Part shown: piece after piece, positions 1 to 11,565 of the stretch
How the letters are laid out: every line of letters begins with the position of its first letter
How positions within the stretch are numbered: position 1 is the first letter of the stretch
Assembly (NCBI GenBank): GCA_951799445.1
Contig: OX637288.1
Location: forward strand, 3,722,501-3,786,500
Direction: 5' to 3'
Origin: Pseudisothecium myosuroides
Lineage: Eukaryota; Streptophyta; Bryopsida; Hypnales; Lembophyllaceae
Length of the DNA: 64,000 nucleotides
Notes under the pieces: model-generated
Database searches by the model: none
What the model saw: the letters and a program-made list of their open reading frames with translations, nothing else
Told to the model about the DNA's origin: nothing
Made by a program: the position numbers and the translations under genes

Positions 1-2410
1 TAGGGTTGCTATTATGTGAACATAGGAGTGTGAGCATAGGAGCCTAGAATACTATACACCTATATTATAGGTGTATATATTATAGAAATCGTCTATGATT
101 ATAGGACATATAGGCAAGATTATAGGTATCTACATTGTAGGCTCAATGCTCACAAGCTTGCATTCTTGGGCTCATATACTAGCACTGTTGCACCGGGGCC
201 TTTACCTCCGAATCTCCTTGATAAACAATTGGAATTTCTACTTGGCATTGTAGCAGATGAAACTTCGTTTGGTGTTGCATTTGGCGACCTTGTAATAAAG
301 ACAAAAGAAATTATGAAATCTTACATAGAAGTGTGCGATGGATGCAAGAAGATAATCAAAATTATTGGTTAGCAAATTTTTTGGAAGAGGCTTATGAGAA
401 GCGGCTGATGCAAGTTTTTAATTTTTGGACATAGAAGTGAAAGCATCATGGAACTCATTGATGGAAATTCTAACTCTGGAAAACTCGAAAATTCATTTCT
501 TATTCCGCCATAATATAGAAATTTGTTCATATTTATAGTGGAGTCATTGATCAAGATCTTGTACTTCCAACTTGAATCCTAATCATGGTTAGGCATTCTT
601 AGGCTTAAATGCACAACTGATGATTTCAGCCACTATAGATGTCTCCTTGTCAAGAATGCAAAAGGGATTCTTGCCTCATTGGTAAACAATGTTATGGACT
701 CTCGCTCCACTGTGAATCTGACATGCCTTTTTTTTACTTTTTGAAAATGTACCATATAATGAATTTAGTTAGAGCCTCCTACCATGCTCCATCAGTTGGC
801 AAACTGTTCATAGGAGAGCTGCAAGGTCTAAATAAGCAATTGCACTTTCATATGGACTCTCGTGGGAGGGATTCACTAAGAATTTTACATGAAATCCCAT
901 TAGAAGGGATTTGAGGGCATGGGAGGGCCATTCCAGGGTTGTTCCCTTCACAAGGAACCAACCACTATTGTATTATTATTTTTTAAATAATTAGAAAAAT
1001 AACTAAAAATTCATTGAATAATATTATCCGATGATATACAGTTTCAATAATGATATATTTTAATCATTGAAACTATACTACTGCAGTACTAATGCAGTAT
1101 TGCAACAGTACGCTTCCAATACTATACTGCATAACCATTGAAACTGTACTGCATCAATACTGTTGCAATGGGGGGTACTTTCTTGATGTTGAAGAGAGGA
1201 GGGAGGATGTTAAATGAGTTCCACAAAGTCAGACTAGCAGGGTGAATTTTGTGTTTATCGGGGTATGAGTTAAAAACAAAAAAAACCTATTTTGTGTTAT
1301 ATTTAGGATATATTCTTAACTCCCTTACTGTAGATGATTTGGGTTTTTATTACAAATATGAATTCAAGATTGATGCAATGGTGGGATTTTTCCCGATGAA
1401 GTGCTTTTTCTGCCCACTCCCATGAAGCTAAATTATTATTACTGCTTCCTTTCAGTTCGGTTGTTGCCCTCGGGGCCCTGCCACTGATTTTCGTTCGGTT
1501 CGGTTGCCCCCAAAGATCAAAAGGCCTGGTTTGTCGTTTTCCTGGGCTAACGACAAGTTTTTGTGTCTACAGTAGCCCAATGAATATCATTACTCCTCCG
1601 TTGATAATAATAATAATAACTGAAGCTTCCGACCGTCCGTCCGTCCGTCCCGGGACTTCAGTTGGATCGGCGTTGAAGGAGTCCTTCCTTCCTTCCGTCG
1701 CCCACTTGCCCGTGCTAAAACTCACCAACGTTGAGCTTATTTTTATTCTGCGGCAAGTTGCCATTCAATCATTTCCCAACCGATTTGGAGCCGTCTCCAG
1801 TCGAACAGGAGTGAGTGAGGTTTCCGGTGGGCCTACCGTTGACTGCTGGGCAGGGCTTTTTTTTTTGGCACCATAGTGCCAGATTGTCAGAATTTTGGCC
1901 TATGTTCGTCCCTCCCTCCAAATACTGGCCTCTGGTCTCTGCTGTGAAGCCAGAGGGGGGGACACTGGTCCAAAAAAAAAGCCCTGCTACTGGGTGGAAT
2001 CATTCACTTGATGGATCAGTTCTACTTTTGGGAAGTGCATTAGTTGCAGGTTGGTTTGAAGTGCTTCAGAGCATCCCCATGCTTGAGACGGCAGACACAG
2101 ACACCAAGGCGGCACTTGGCGAGCCCAATCAACAAGGCAGGACGACGTTAAACTTGTCCCACGAAGTAGACCCTGCAAGGTAAAAACATAAGAATTTTAC
2201 CCCCGAGAAAAAACGCAGGAATTTTTTATTTTTCACATTTTGTTTTATTATTAAAATTTTGAATTCATATTTTTTAATCAGAGGCCCCAAATTAGCTAGG
2301 AGGGATCTACACCTAATCCAAGACACGGCTTAAAATAGGGGCAAGAATTTACTATTATCCTCCCATTTTTTTGCGTTTTCACCTAGCGGGTCCCACTTTG
2401 TAGGATGGAT
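1..2410. other. Intergenic repeat DNA, no supported gene
   Basis: I see no gene here. Bases 1-190, with repeated TATTATAGGTG-like units, are a diverged copy of 13305-13525. Bases 1010-1175 hold short degenerate repeats around GCAGTA and TTGAAACT. Bases 1235-1340 match one end of the MITE at 3779-3967. Bases 1600-1700 are GC-richer, with short CGTC and CTTC runs. Several short ORFs exist but none has a recognisable domain or a convincing start. Confidence 0.6.
1849..1989. repeat. Small foldback (MITE-like), 141 bp
   Basis: The left end reads GCAGGGC followed by a T run and GG. The right end is its reverse complement, CC, an A run and GCCCTGC. The middle is C-rich and unlike the flanks. Terminal inverted repeats of about 18 bp on so short a unit suggest a MITE, but I see no clear target duplication. 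Confidence 0.45.
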
Positions 2411-3353
2411 TTAACCCCTAAAGGTCCAAACACTGTTTTTTGACAACATAGCAATTTTGGGCAGCTCATTGCAAGTGGAGTTTTTTATTTTTTTTCTTTA
2501 AAATTTTCACAAAAGATGTGCTCGAGGAGTAGCTTTAAGGCCCAACAATTTTCATAACTTTTGACTACATGGTTAAAAAGTTATTGCAAGATATGTAATT
2601 TTCCGTGCACGGCGGGCAGCTCAGGCAGCTCAAAAAAATTCTTTAAAAATCATTTTTTTTAAAATAAAAATTTGAAATTGGTTCTTTAGATTTATATGTA
2701 CGTGGAAATCTTTAAATCATTCCATTTGGATTAATGAGTCAAAAGTTATGAGGATTCTTAGGTTGAGGGTAGTTATGGAATCTCTACTCTAAAATAAACT
2801 TTGAAGTCCTTTATTTAATTCAATTTCCAATATTTTTGGAAAAAAATAAAAACATTGGATGTAGATTTTTTATTACAACATTACAACCGTTGGGATTGGC
2901 ATTTTTCAATTCCATAAATAAATTCTTAACAATTTACTGTTTTGAATCATTCTCTACTTCTTTCTACTTACTATTTTTTTCCTATATGTTGTGCAATTCC
3001 AAATGATCTAAAATTTTTCAAGCATGTAGCCAACTTGCCTAGAAGAATGAATCCAAAGAGTAACCACCATTTTGGGCATTTTTTCATACAAATGTGACCT
3101 TGTGAAGTGCAGCTGCCCGGATTTTCGCAGGGACAAAAAAAGGGTTTTTGTCAATTCAAACGCTAATATCTTCCAATCTGCACGGTGGAAAATTCTGAAA
3201 TTTTTTCCACATCTTCTCAAACTAGTGTTCTATAAGATCTTATGGTTACATGTGTCCAAAAATGTTTTTTTTCTAAAGTTTGGTACTTGTATTAAAAATG
3301 GCAGTTTTGGAGCGATTTTGGTGAAAACATAGTCTCTGACTTTTAGGGGTTAA
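2411..3353. mobile_element. TTAA-flanked TIR element, copy T1 (943 bp)
   Basis: A non-coding element bounded by TTAA-CCCCTAAAGG on the left and CTTTTAGGGG-TTAA on the right. Internal landmarks shared with the other copies include GGGCAGCTC, a block near 2720 beginning ATCATTCCATTTGG, CTTCTTTCTACTTAC near 2960 and CACATCTTCTCAAAC near 3215. I see no transposase. The TTAA target and CCC terminus are those of the piggyBac superfamily. A mariner-type reading (TA target with the TIR starting ACCCC) cannot be excluded from one copy. Confidence 0.75.
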
Positions 3354-3778
3354 CATCCTGCATCAACAAGCCCGGCCCGTGTGTCCCGCCTCCGTCTCAC
3401 CGCAATACGGGCTACAAACATGGGGAACAGGGTTTGCAGAAGCCCCATAGCGCCACCTTGCATCACCTCATCAATGCCGAGACAAAAGAGCCTTAGAACA
3501 TTCAAAAAGTACCTCAATAATTGTAAACAAGGACAAAAGTGGCCCATAGCAACCCGCGGACAAAGCTTTCCATTTGACCGTGTCCTTATCAAATTTGGTC
3601 GTGGCCAGGCAACTTTTGAGTCTTGCCGTGTGTGCTGAGGGGCAATTAAATTGGCCTCCCACGGCCACTCCCCGGGCCGCATTTGGAGCAGCCGTGGCAA
3701 TGCTCTTAGTTCTAAGTGTGTGTTTTTTTCATTTATTTTGGAGGATGCTAATCCTCCATTAGAAGTAGGTAGCTTCAG

Positions 3779-3967
3779 TAGGGTGAATTTACCCCGGGGG
3801 AAAACGCAGGAATTTTTTATTTGCCAAATTTGTCAAATTTTGAATTCATATTTGCAATTGGAAAACCCAAATTTATTAGGCGAGGGGAAGAACATAGAAT
3901 TTTTATAGCACAAACTGATAGAAAGCTTTTTTTTACATTTACCCCGGGAAACACAAAACTCACCCTA
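3779..3967. mobile_element. Stowaway-like MITE, 189 bp
   Basis: The left end is TA-GGGTGAATTTACCCCGGG. The right end is CCCCGGG then CTCACCC-TA, an imperfect inverted repeat of about 25 bp, with TA on both sides as the likely target duplication. Partial relatives lie at 1235-1340, 2190-2300 and 60530-60690. Confidence 0.5.
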
Positions 3968-5078
3968 TTGGTCCCATTTTGAATGGAGGATTTAGTCTCT
4001 TGCATTTATTTAAGGCCGTCTTCACGGGAGTGATAAAGCTATTTACATCTATAGAATCCTACAATATATGGATGAAATTGTATTTAGTCATCCAAAAGAG
4101 TTGTACATTTATCCGAAATAGAGCCATATTGTCCCATGATTTGGTAGCATTTTGCGATTTCATCCACTGAAGAAAAAAAAAGAATTGAACTCGCCAAATA
4201 TCCCCCCTCCAAAAAAAATAGCACATCTTTTTAGCAAAAAATTGCTCGAAAAGACATACTTGGTGCTTTGCTTTTATTGCAATATTGCACCAAAGTAGAG
4301 GGGGATTATTATTCTATCACAACCATACTATAATATTGTTTACTAATGAGGCACGGATCCCTTTGTATCCTTGAAAAAGGAATTCCAATAGTGAACAAAA
4401 TTGCCCTTGATGGCTCCTCAACCAACTGCAATCTAATGTTTCTAGCAAATTATAACATTTTCCATGACTAATAAGTCCCTCCTATGTTTCTAGCAAATTA
4501 TAACATTTTTCCAACATGGAAAGGATCACTGTTTGGTATAGGTATGTTTGACCTCAAAAACTAACATTTTTAATTCAAAAAATTACCCTTCAAAAACAAC
4601 TTGAATAAATAAAGGTATTCAAAGCCTGAAAAAGGTGGTGCTAAGGTTATTGAAAATAATTAAACAATTTGTCACAAAATTAATGTGGTGGATACATCCC
4701 AATAAGCTCAAGTATCCTTTGAAATAAAGTAAATTTTTTCAGATTTTCATTTGATTTGTCTCGAGACTTTTAATCCTAAGAGTCAATTATCTAGTTTATG
4801 GATGATTAAAGGATCTTAAACGTATGAAAAATATACGATCAATCCATCAGTATTTACCTTTGAATAGTTAACAATCATCCTACTTTTTACTATTAGGGGG
4901 TAGCTTTCAGTTACGGTAACAATTGGAAGTTAATTTAATTTTTTTTTAAATTATTTTTACTTCCATTTTTACATTAAAATTATTTTATTTTCATTTCTAC
5001 TTTTACACTGAGGATTTTTTATTTTTTACTTCCACTTTTACATTAAGTATCTTTTATTTTTATTGCAAAATTCAAGAC

Positions 5079-5086
5079 TATATAAG
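5079..5086 (+). promoter_or_regulatory. TATA box candidate for the repeat ORF
   Basis: TATATAAG lies 214 bp upstream of the ATG at 5300. It is the only good TATA-like match in this A/T-rich stretch with a plausible leader length. Motif match only. Confidence 0.3.
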
Positions 5087-5299
5087 AATTAGAATTCACT
5101 CATTTTGTATTATTTATTAATTCATCTTTGTGTTTCACAAGTTCTTACTTTAGGGGGTTTACCTTTTACTTTACACTAAGCATTATTTTCTTCAATTGTA
5201 ACACTTAAAGTTCTTTAAGTTTTTTGGTTCTTTTGTTTTTATGTTCTTCATTCATTATCACTTTACCAATTAGATTTCATATAATTCATTGATATAAAC

Positions 5300-5914
5300 A
5301 TGTCTTCTCAAAGTGAAAAGTCCAACGAGGATAACAAACAAAAATGGTTTAGTTCACTAGAGACAATTGAGAAGGACTATTCTATACATCAACCTTGTGA
5401 TGAAACAAAATTAGATTGTTCTTCCAAAAGTGTAATTCTAAAAAATGTAAATACGAGCAAAATACTTGACAAGTTCTACAAGTTTCGAAACCAAAAATGG
5501 CGCCATTCACAAGTTTATGAGGATAAAGGTTGCGAAGAATTGCAATTGGAAGATTGCTCTTTAGAAATTGTAACTTCGCAAAGTGAGAATATAAGCAAAA
5601 TACTTGATAAGTTCTACAAGTTTCGAAACCAAAAATGGCACCATTCACAAGTTTATGAGGATAAAGGTTGTAAAGAATCGCGATTGGACGATTGCTCTTC
5701 AGATATTGTAACTTCGCAAAGTGAGAACATAAGCAAAATACTTGACAAGTTCTACAAGTTTCGAAACCAAAAATGGCGCCATTCATTAGTTTATGAGGAT
5801 AAAGGTTGCGAAGATTCGCAATTGGAAGATTGTACTTCACAAACTATAACTTCCCAAAGTGTGAATACAAGCAAAATATTTGAAAAGTTCTACGAGCTTC
5901 GAAACCAAAAATGA
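5300..5914 (+). CDS. Unrecognised protein of 46-residue tandem repeats
   Basis: This ORF has an ATG start and 204 codons. I do not recognise the family. After a non-repetitive polar N-terminus (about residues 1-30) and a degenerate partial unit (about 30-52), it contains three full units at residues 53-98, 99-144 and 145-190 and a fourth cut off at 204. The DNA period is exactly 138 bp (AGC codons at 5456, 5594, 5732 and 5870), so the frame is kept. Each unit contains SKILDKFYKFRNQKW, then HSQVYEDKGC, an acidic DC stretch and TSQSEN. The units are charged, rich in Lys and aromatic residues and lack membrane segments. The ORF ends where TGG (Trp) of the repeat has become TGA, and repeat-like DNA continues past the stop. 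The antisense frame is also open, but only the + strand has a fitting ATG and TATA. It may be a lineage-specific gene, shortened at its 3' end, or a satellite that happens to be open. Confidence 0.45.
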   Translation: MSSQSEKSNEDNKQKWFSSLETIEKDYSIHQPCDETKLDCSSKSVILKNVNTSKILDKFYKFRNQKWRHSQVYEDKGCEELQLEDCSLEIVTSQSENISKILDKFYKFRNQKWHHSQVYEDKGCKESRLDDCSSDIVTSQSENISKILDKFYKFRNQKWRHSLVYEDKGCEDSQLEDCTSQTITSQSVNTSKIFEKFYELRNQK

Positions 5915-6426
5915 TGCCATTCACAAAAAGTTTATGAATATCGTAGTGTGACATGGGTTTCGTCATTGCAATGACAAAATAATTATTTTTTTGAGCCAAA
6001 GTGATTAGTTTAAATTGATATGAATAATGATGATTTCGATTTTGTAGTCTCAATCACAATTCGTCATTTCTTCATTGTGATCAAAATGTCATATCCTTTC
6101 AAATTTAACAGAATCATGCATGCACATAAGAAGTGGGCTTTGAAACAAATTTGAAGTAGTGAATGAATAGTGAATATGCAATGTAATGTATATGGACAAA
6201 GGATCTATTAAGAACATTTTGATATTTGTGAATATGAGTGCCAAATGGCATGAGTCATCTGCTGCATTAACTCTTAACATTCTGAGTATGATGACTACAA
6301 ATTCAAAACCCTTCCAAGACTCGCCCTTTATTAGTGAAGTTTTCGACAAAGCTCTTACTAATTTTCTACAAATTTTTTTATTTGTTTTTTAACTTTTTCT
6401 AGAATTTCGATTTTGACAATAGTGAA
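5915..6426. other. 3' flank of the repeat ORF
   Basis: Bases 5915-5940 continue the fourth 138-bp repeat out of frame. The rest is A/T-rich with no recognisable gene. A further repeat-like scrap (AAGGGTTGCGAAGAATC) appears only at about 7107, after the TTAA element. This suggests the tandem array was once longer and has been split by insertions. Confidence 0.4.
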
Positions 6427-7069
6427 TTAACCCCTAAATGCTCAAGGCCCTTTTGGAGCTTCTAAGAATTTGTTCTAAATTGAACAAAAAGCCAAAATTT
6501 TGATAAGGTATATCAGTTTTTTTGAATTATAACCGTACAAATTCAAATAAGACATGTTAGAGATCACATAGGAAAAATAAATAAAAAAATATCACTTATG
6601 AATTGAAAGATTATAATGTTTGAACATGACGGTGTTAAAACTCCAAAAGTGACTTGAAGTCTTTCAACCCTCTTTTCACATGCTAAATCTAAAAATTTGG
6701 TCACCAAAAAAATATGAGGTTAAAGGACCTAACATGCATACCCCCAATCAATTTACAGTTTTCCAAAATCTACTCTACAATTTTTTTAAATGAATTTCTA
6801 AGGTGATTTTTTCCCCAAGATTAGTGTACTTGGGCTAGGCCCTTTACACTACAAAAAGTCAAGATTGCAATGCAAACCCTTGTACAAAATCTTGAATAGA
6901 AAAATCATAATCAACCATTTTTAGAATCGGATTTTTGATGCTAAAACTAGACTTCAAAAAGAAATTTTCAAAAATATAAACTACTGAAAATAGCAAGTTG
7001 GTTAGGTTTTATTTAACTTCAAAGTATTGTCGACACCAAAATTTGGTGCCTCAGGCATTTAGGGGTTAA
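6427..7069. mobile_element. TTAA-flanked TIR element, copy T2 (643 bp)
   Basis: Bounded by TTAA-CCCCTAAATG and CATTTAGGGG-TTAA. The interior differs from the 940-bp copies, so this is a shorter subfamily, perhaps with T7 at 49.6 kb. It lies between the repeat ORF and a stray scrap of the same 138-bp repeat at about 7107. No coding capacity. Confidence 0.65.
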
Positions 7070-9254
7070 TAAAAAATGAAACCCTTCTCACACTACGGTA
7101 TAAGGGTTGCGAAGAATCACAATTGGAATAATTTTCACTTCCAATTCAAAATTTTAAAAATCATTTAAAACTTGTTCCAGATTTTAAAATGTTTACTTAA
7201 AGTTAAAGAAAAATATGCAGAGAATAGATTTGGAAATAATGTGGCTATTATTGTAGATATGTATTGTAGCTACTAAATTGTAAATGAAAAAAAAAATTAG
7301 TTAGCTATAGTTTAGGATTAGAAAATAGCAATTAAAAAATAATTATTTTATCTATATTAGTTTTTTAATGTACTATTTTGATTCAAAAATATCAAAAGTG
7401 AATGATTACGTCATTTAATTTCTTAAATGTTATTTTGAATGTGATAATAATATTTAAGTAATTGGATGCATAAACTGACATAGAAAATAAATTTTGGTAC
7501 CAAAAATCATTTTTATTAAATGTTTTTGCTATCATCAATTGCACATTTATTCTCAAGCTCTATAATGTATAGAAACCCTCATTAATAGTCTTTTCCAAAT
7601 TTAAGATAAAATCTTCATCTTTTAATATTTTTAACAAATTCAGTTGTAGATTCTTTTTTTGTTTAACTTATTCAAGTAAGCCCTTTTAAGATTGTAGAAT
7701 GAAAATCCTCCAGTGATTGCATGATGCCATTGCTTACTCTTCAAAAACAAGTTTTTTTTAACCATTCTCAGAAGAAAAATTTCATCCCTCGAACTTTCTT
7801 CAACAAAATTGTGTATCCTATACCTTGAATACATTTTAAAGAACATATAGGGCACCTTCATAGGCAAATTAATGTAGAAAAATCTAAAACATGTATATTT
7901 TTTGTATAAATTTGAGAATTGCCAATACTAATAGTGAGACTAATTAAATTTTCCCGATAATTTTGAAATTCGTAATTCCTTATATAAAAAAACTTTAATA
8001 GTTACTAGAATTAGAACCTAACATTTTGATTGAAAAGCAATTTTTTTTGTGAAAATTACAAATATTTAATATTTAATCAATTTTAAAAAGAATTTTTTAT
8101 TTTTTATTTCAAATTTTATCAAAAGATATTGGTTAGTGAAACAATTGATCTAACTCTATAGATATGATAAGTTTTCATTAAGTTATTATTCTAAACAACA
8201 TTTTATACTACATTTCAACAATTTTAGAAATGTAGAATATTTTTTGTCTTTAAGAAGTTAAAGACTACATTGATTTAACTTATTAGTGTATATAAGACTT
8301 TGTAATGTCTTAGCTTTCAATCAAAATCTCTTGTAGTTTTGTGAAATTAACTCTTGTAATTATTATTACAAAAGATGAAAATAATTAAATTAATATGATC
8401 TTTGAAAAAAATAATTCATTTCGAAATTACTTTATAAGTTGCAAATAGAACTAAAAAAAGGAGTGAAAATTTCTCAAGTATTTTTTTCATTAATTGCATT
8501 GTTAACACTATAAAGGCAAATGAAAGTAGGATGAAAGTTGGCTTCATATCACAATATTTAAGACGATTTGAAAACAATGTAGACCTCATTATATTGATTT
8601 TTTTAATACGGAATAATGATTTTGATAGAATTTCCAAATTATTATAAACTATTTTATAATTGATGTAGTTTTGAATTCCTCCAAATTTTTACCCCAAGTA
8701 GACTTTATTCATCCAAAGTTTGTTTGAATTGAAATTTTGGTAGAGAGGGTCTCACACGATTCAAAGTCTTGCACTAAGGGATCTATTACGGTTCTAAATG
8801 TGTCCCTTGTTTAGATATGGATGAGACGTTTAGATTTAGGTGACTTTTTTTGTGTATCAACTTTAAAAGATGAAATTTAACAATTTGGGAAGAGTTGAAA
8901 ATATTTCTTTTTGAAACTCAAGTGACAAGATCTTGCAATTGATAAAGTTTTTTATTTTGAATTTTTAAGAGGGTGCACTCTAACAAGTTAACTAAAGGAT
9001 CCTACAATTGGATTTGTTAATGAATAAATAAAGATGAAGATTTTAGCCTGGCTTTGGATTTGAGTACTTTGAAGGCAATTTTAGACCTGAAAACTCCGAA
9101 AACCTTTACTAGTTTAATGGGGCAAGGGACTATTTGAGTCTTTGACCCCCTCCCCAAAAGAACACTTTTAATTAGTCTAAGGAGTCCTTCCAGGGTTAAT
9201 GCAAAGTGTGGATCTTTCCTTCTTCTTTTTTGACACAAGCGTGTTGAACAACAC
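7070..9254. other. AT-rich intergenic DNA
   Basis: Very A/T-rich with no supported gene. Apart from the repeat scrap at 7103-7135 I see no terminal repeats or coding similarity. The ORFs on the minus strand at 7640-7867, 8416-8637 and 9017-9256 show no domain. Confidence 0.5.
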
Positions 9255-9267
9255 ACTACAAGGCAAC

Positions 9268-9537
9268 AGGTTTTTTTGGTACTGTAGATGAGCAGTAAAA
9301 CCCTGCATGCCTTCCCACCACATGTGTAAATTTGGAGGGAGCCAGGCGTAGTGGTTGGCAGGGAAGGGAATTTGGCGATAAATTGCTAGAAAAAAACCCG
9401 TTGCTGCAAGGGGTTTCCGTCAGGTAGGAAGGCTGATTTCACGCTAGATAAACACAACCTATCGCCGCCAAGTATCGAACCCACAACCACACCATTCAAT
9501 TTGGGTACCTTTCCACCATCATCCGGTAGTTTAGGAT
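9268..9537 (-). mobile_element. tRNA-derived SINE candidate
   Basis: Read on the minus strand, TGGTGGAAAGG (9508-9518) fits the RNA polymerase III A box TRGYNNARNNG. GGTTCGATAC, 36 bp further on (9472-9481), fits the B box. This is normal spacing for a tRNA-derived promoter. About 200 bp of unrelated body follows, ending near a run of seven A at 9270-9276. There is no foldable tRNA, so a SINE is likelier than a tRNA gene. Confidence 0.4.
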
Positions 9538-9829
9538 CATCTCGGACCATGATCTTCCCTTTTTGGATCTAATCTGTCACAGAATCCCAGGATGCCCCAG
9601 CTGTCCCGCGTATAGGATGCCGAAAGATCCACCGTGGCATCTGGTCCACTTGTCACAACACTCCAACCATTCACAACCCAAAGATTCGCCATGTCACCCA
9701 AAACGGCAATGGCCACCTCACTGATGAGTCAGCCTCAGGCGTGGCAGTTTATTACTGGCTGTAAGTATCATATTACTGTAAGTTACTGAATCTCCGAGAA
9801 GCCGCGTCGAAGCGGGATCCCATTTACAA

Positions 9830-9875
9830 CCAAACCTGGTTGGCTGTACCCTGGTTGGCTGTACCCTGGTTGGCT
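9830..9875. repeat. 15-bp tandem repeat, three units
   Basis: CCTGGTTGGCTGTAC is repeated in tandem about three times. Single units start the related blocks at 10169 and 14797, each followed by AACTCTGGAACACC-like sequence and a shared block of about 100 bp. The same dispersed repeat is therefore present three times. Confidence 0.6.
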
Positions 9876-11565
9876 GGAACTCTGGAACACCAAATACGCC
9901 AAAAAAATCAGGAACAGTGGTGCGTACCGCCTTTCAGCTTGTTCTGGAAACCACCCAGATCTCGACGCGTGGAGTGATACACAACTACGATAAGATTCCA
10001 ACTACAAGGCATTTTTTTTCCCACCGTTTATTTTGGGCAGTGCAGAATTCAAAGCGATTATCAGTGGAGTGAGGAAGCTATTTTTACGTCCATGGAAATA
10101 GATGAAACATGCAACATATGGATGAAGATTCATTTATTCATCCCAAATATTGTACAACGAAACCATAGCTGTACCCTGGTTGGCTAGAACTCTGAAACAC
10201 CGAATACGCCAAAAAAATCTGGAACAGTGGTGCGTACCGTCTTCGTCTTGTTCTGAACGCACCCCACTCAGATCTCAACGCGTGCTCACACAACCGATGA
10301 TATTCCAACTACCCTACGTGAAGGCAGTTTATTTTTCTTCTTTCATTTATTTTTGAAACACTGTACGACCTTCAACTAAGGGCCGGAGCAGGACTGCTGG
10401 AGTGAATTCTTCTTCTTTTTTTTTTTTTAACAAATGGGATTAGAAAGAAACCAAGGAACAACAACCAAGCCAAGAAAGCTGGACAAGAAAGCAAAATAAA
10501 GTAAGCTCAAAAAGAGAAACCAAAGTTATTGCAATTTATTGCAAGTTATTGCAATTTGGAGTGAATTCTTTCATTTATTTTAGGCAGTACAAAAAGCAAT
10601 CATCAATGGAGTGATGAAGCTATTTGAATCCATGGAAACGGACAATATATGGATGAAATTTTATTTATTCATCCAAAACAACGTACATTCATCCAAGATA
10701 GAGTCATAGTTTATTATCCCAAGATTTGGTAGCATTTTGCAATTTCATCCAATGAATAAGGAAGAATTTATCTCGCACATAATTCTTTGGAAAAAAAATT
10801 GTATCGTTGTTTAGCAAAAATTTGCTCAATTAAAAAAACCTTGCTTGAAGCTCAGATTCAGCAACATTTTAAAGTCATTTTTTAATGTAAAAAAGAAAAG
10901 AGCCGCTTGTCGTCTTGTGAATGGTGTGAGGTGATATGGATCTTTGAGAATATGTCATGGAAATTCAATTTCGGCTCATGAATAGAAAGTGTTTTGCTGC
11001 ATATACAATGTTCATCAAATTCAAATATAAGTTACAGTAAAAAAGACTGACTACAAAAATTTGGAAAGTACAGTGATTTTTTTTTTAGAAAATGAACACC
11101 AAGATTGTCAAAAAAATTCCAAATCTCTTGTAAATCCTTCCCATTGAGAATATTCAAATTCAAAGTGGTGATGATACTGAAACCACCACTTAGTCTAGAA
11201 TTTTTACCATTGCATGAACCTTATCACCAAGATAGTCAACCAAAAATAATCAAATTCTCCAAGATGAATACGTGCATTTGTTTGTTTCAATACAATTTCC
11301 GTGAAAATCATTCATTGGCACTTTAGTCCTCCGTCAATGCTCTTCCTAGAGTAAAGGATTAAAGATGTATGGTGGAACATTCTAAATTTCAATACACTTG
11401 ACATATCTTTGACTATAAAGCAATTGTAAGTTGCTTTTCAGTACTTTTTTTTTCACTACCCAGTGATTGGCAAAGATTTTAGTTGCCGACATAGGAAGTT
11501 ACTTTCCTTGAAAAGCTTTATTGATTCAGTTTGTCTGGCATCCACTCAACAACAGTTTTACCCTT

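Larger units (their letters stand above)
3354..5299. other. Intergenic region with repeat fragments
   Basis: No gene supported. Bases 3700-4170 are related to the 10563-10760, 15329-15540 and inverted 18897-19110 repeat. Its core is a poorly conserved stretch around CAATATATGGATGAAATT and GATTTGGTAGCATTTTGC. Bases 4890-5060 are low-complexity A/T with repeated TTTTACTTCC and TTTTACATTAA blocks. Confidence 0.5.

Noticed and set aside
1815..2183. 122-codon + ORF near the GC-rich patch
   Set aside because: Crosses the foldback at 1849-1989, no domain, and the start is uncertain.
2071..3705. A 1.6-kb GAGCATC-type element from the motif at 2071 to the one at 3697
   Set aside because: The flanking triplets (TCA and TTA) do not match. 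T1 lies inside, and the two ends differ beyond the first ten bases.
5382..5840. 152-codon ORF antisense to the 138-bp repeat array
   Set aside because: It is open only because the repeat period is a multiple of three. It has no fitting upstream signals, and the + frame is longer with an ATG.
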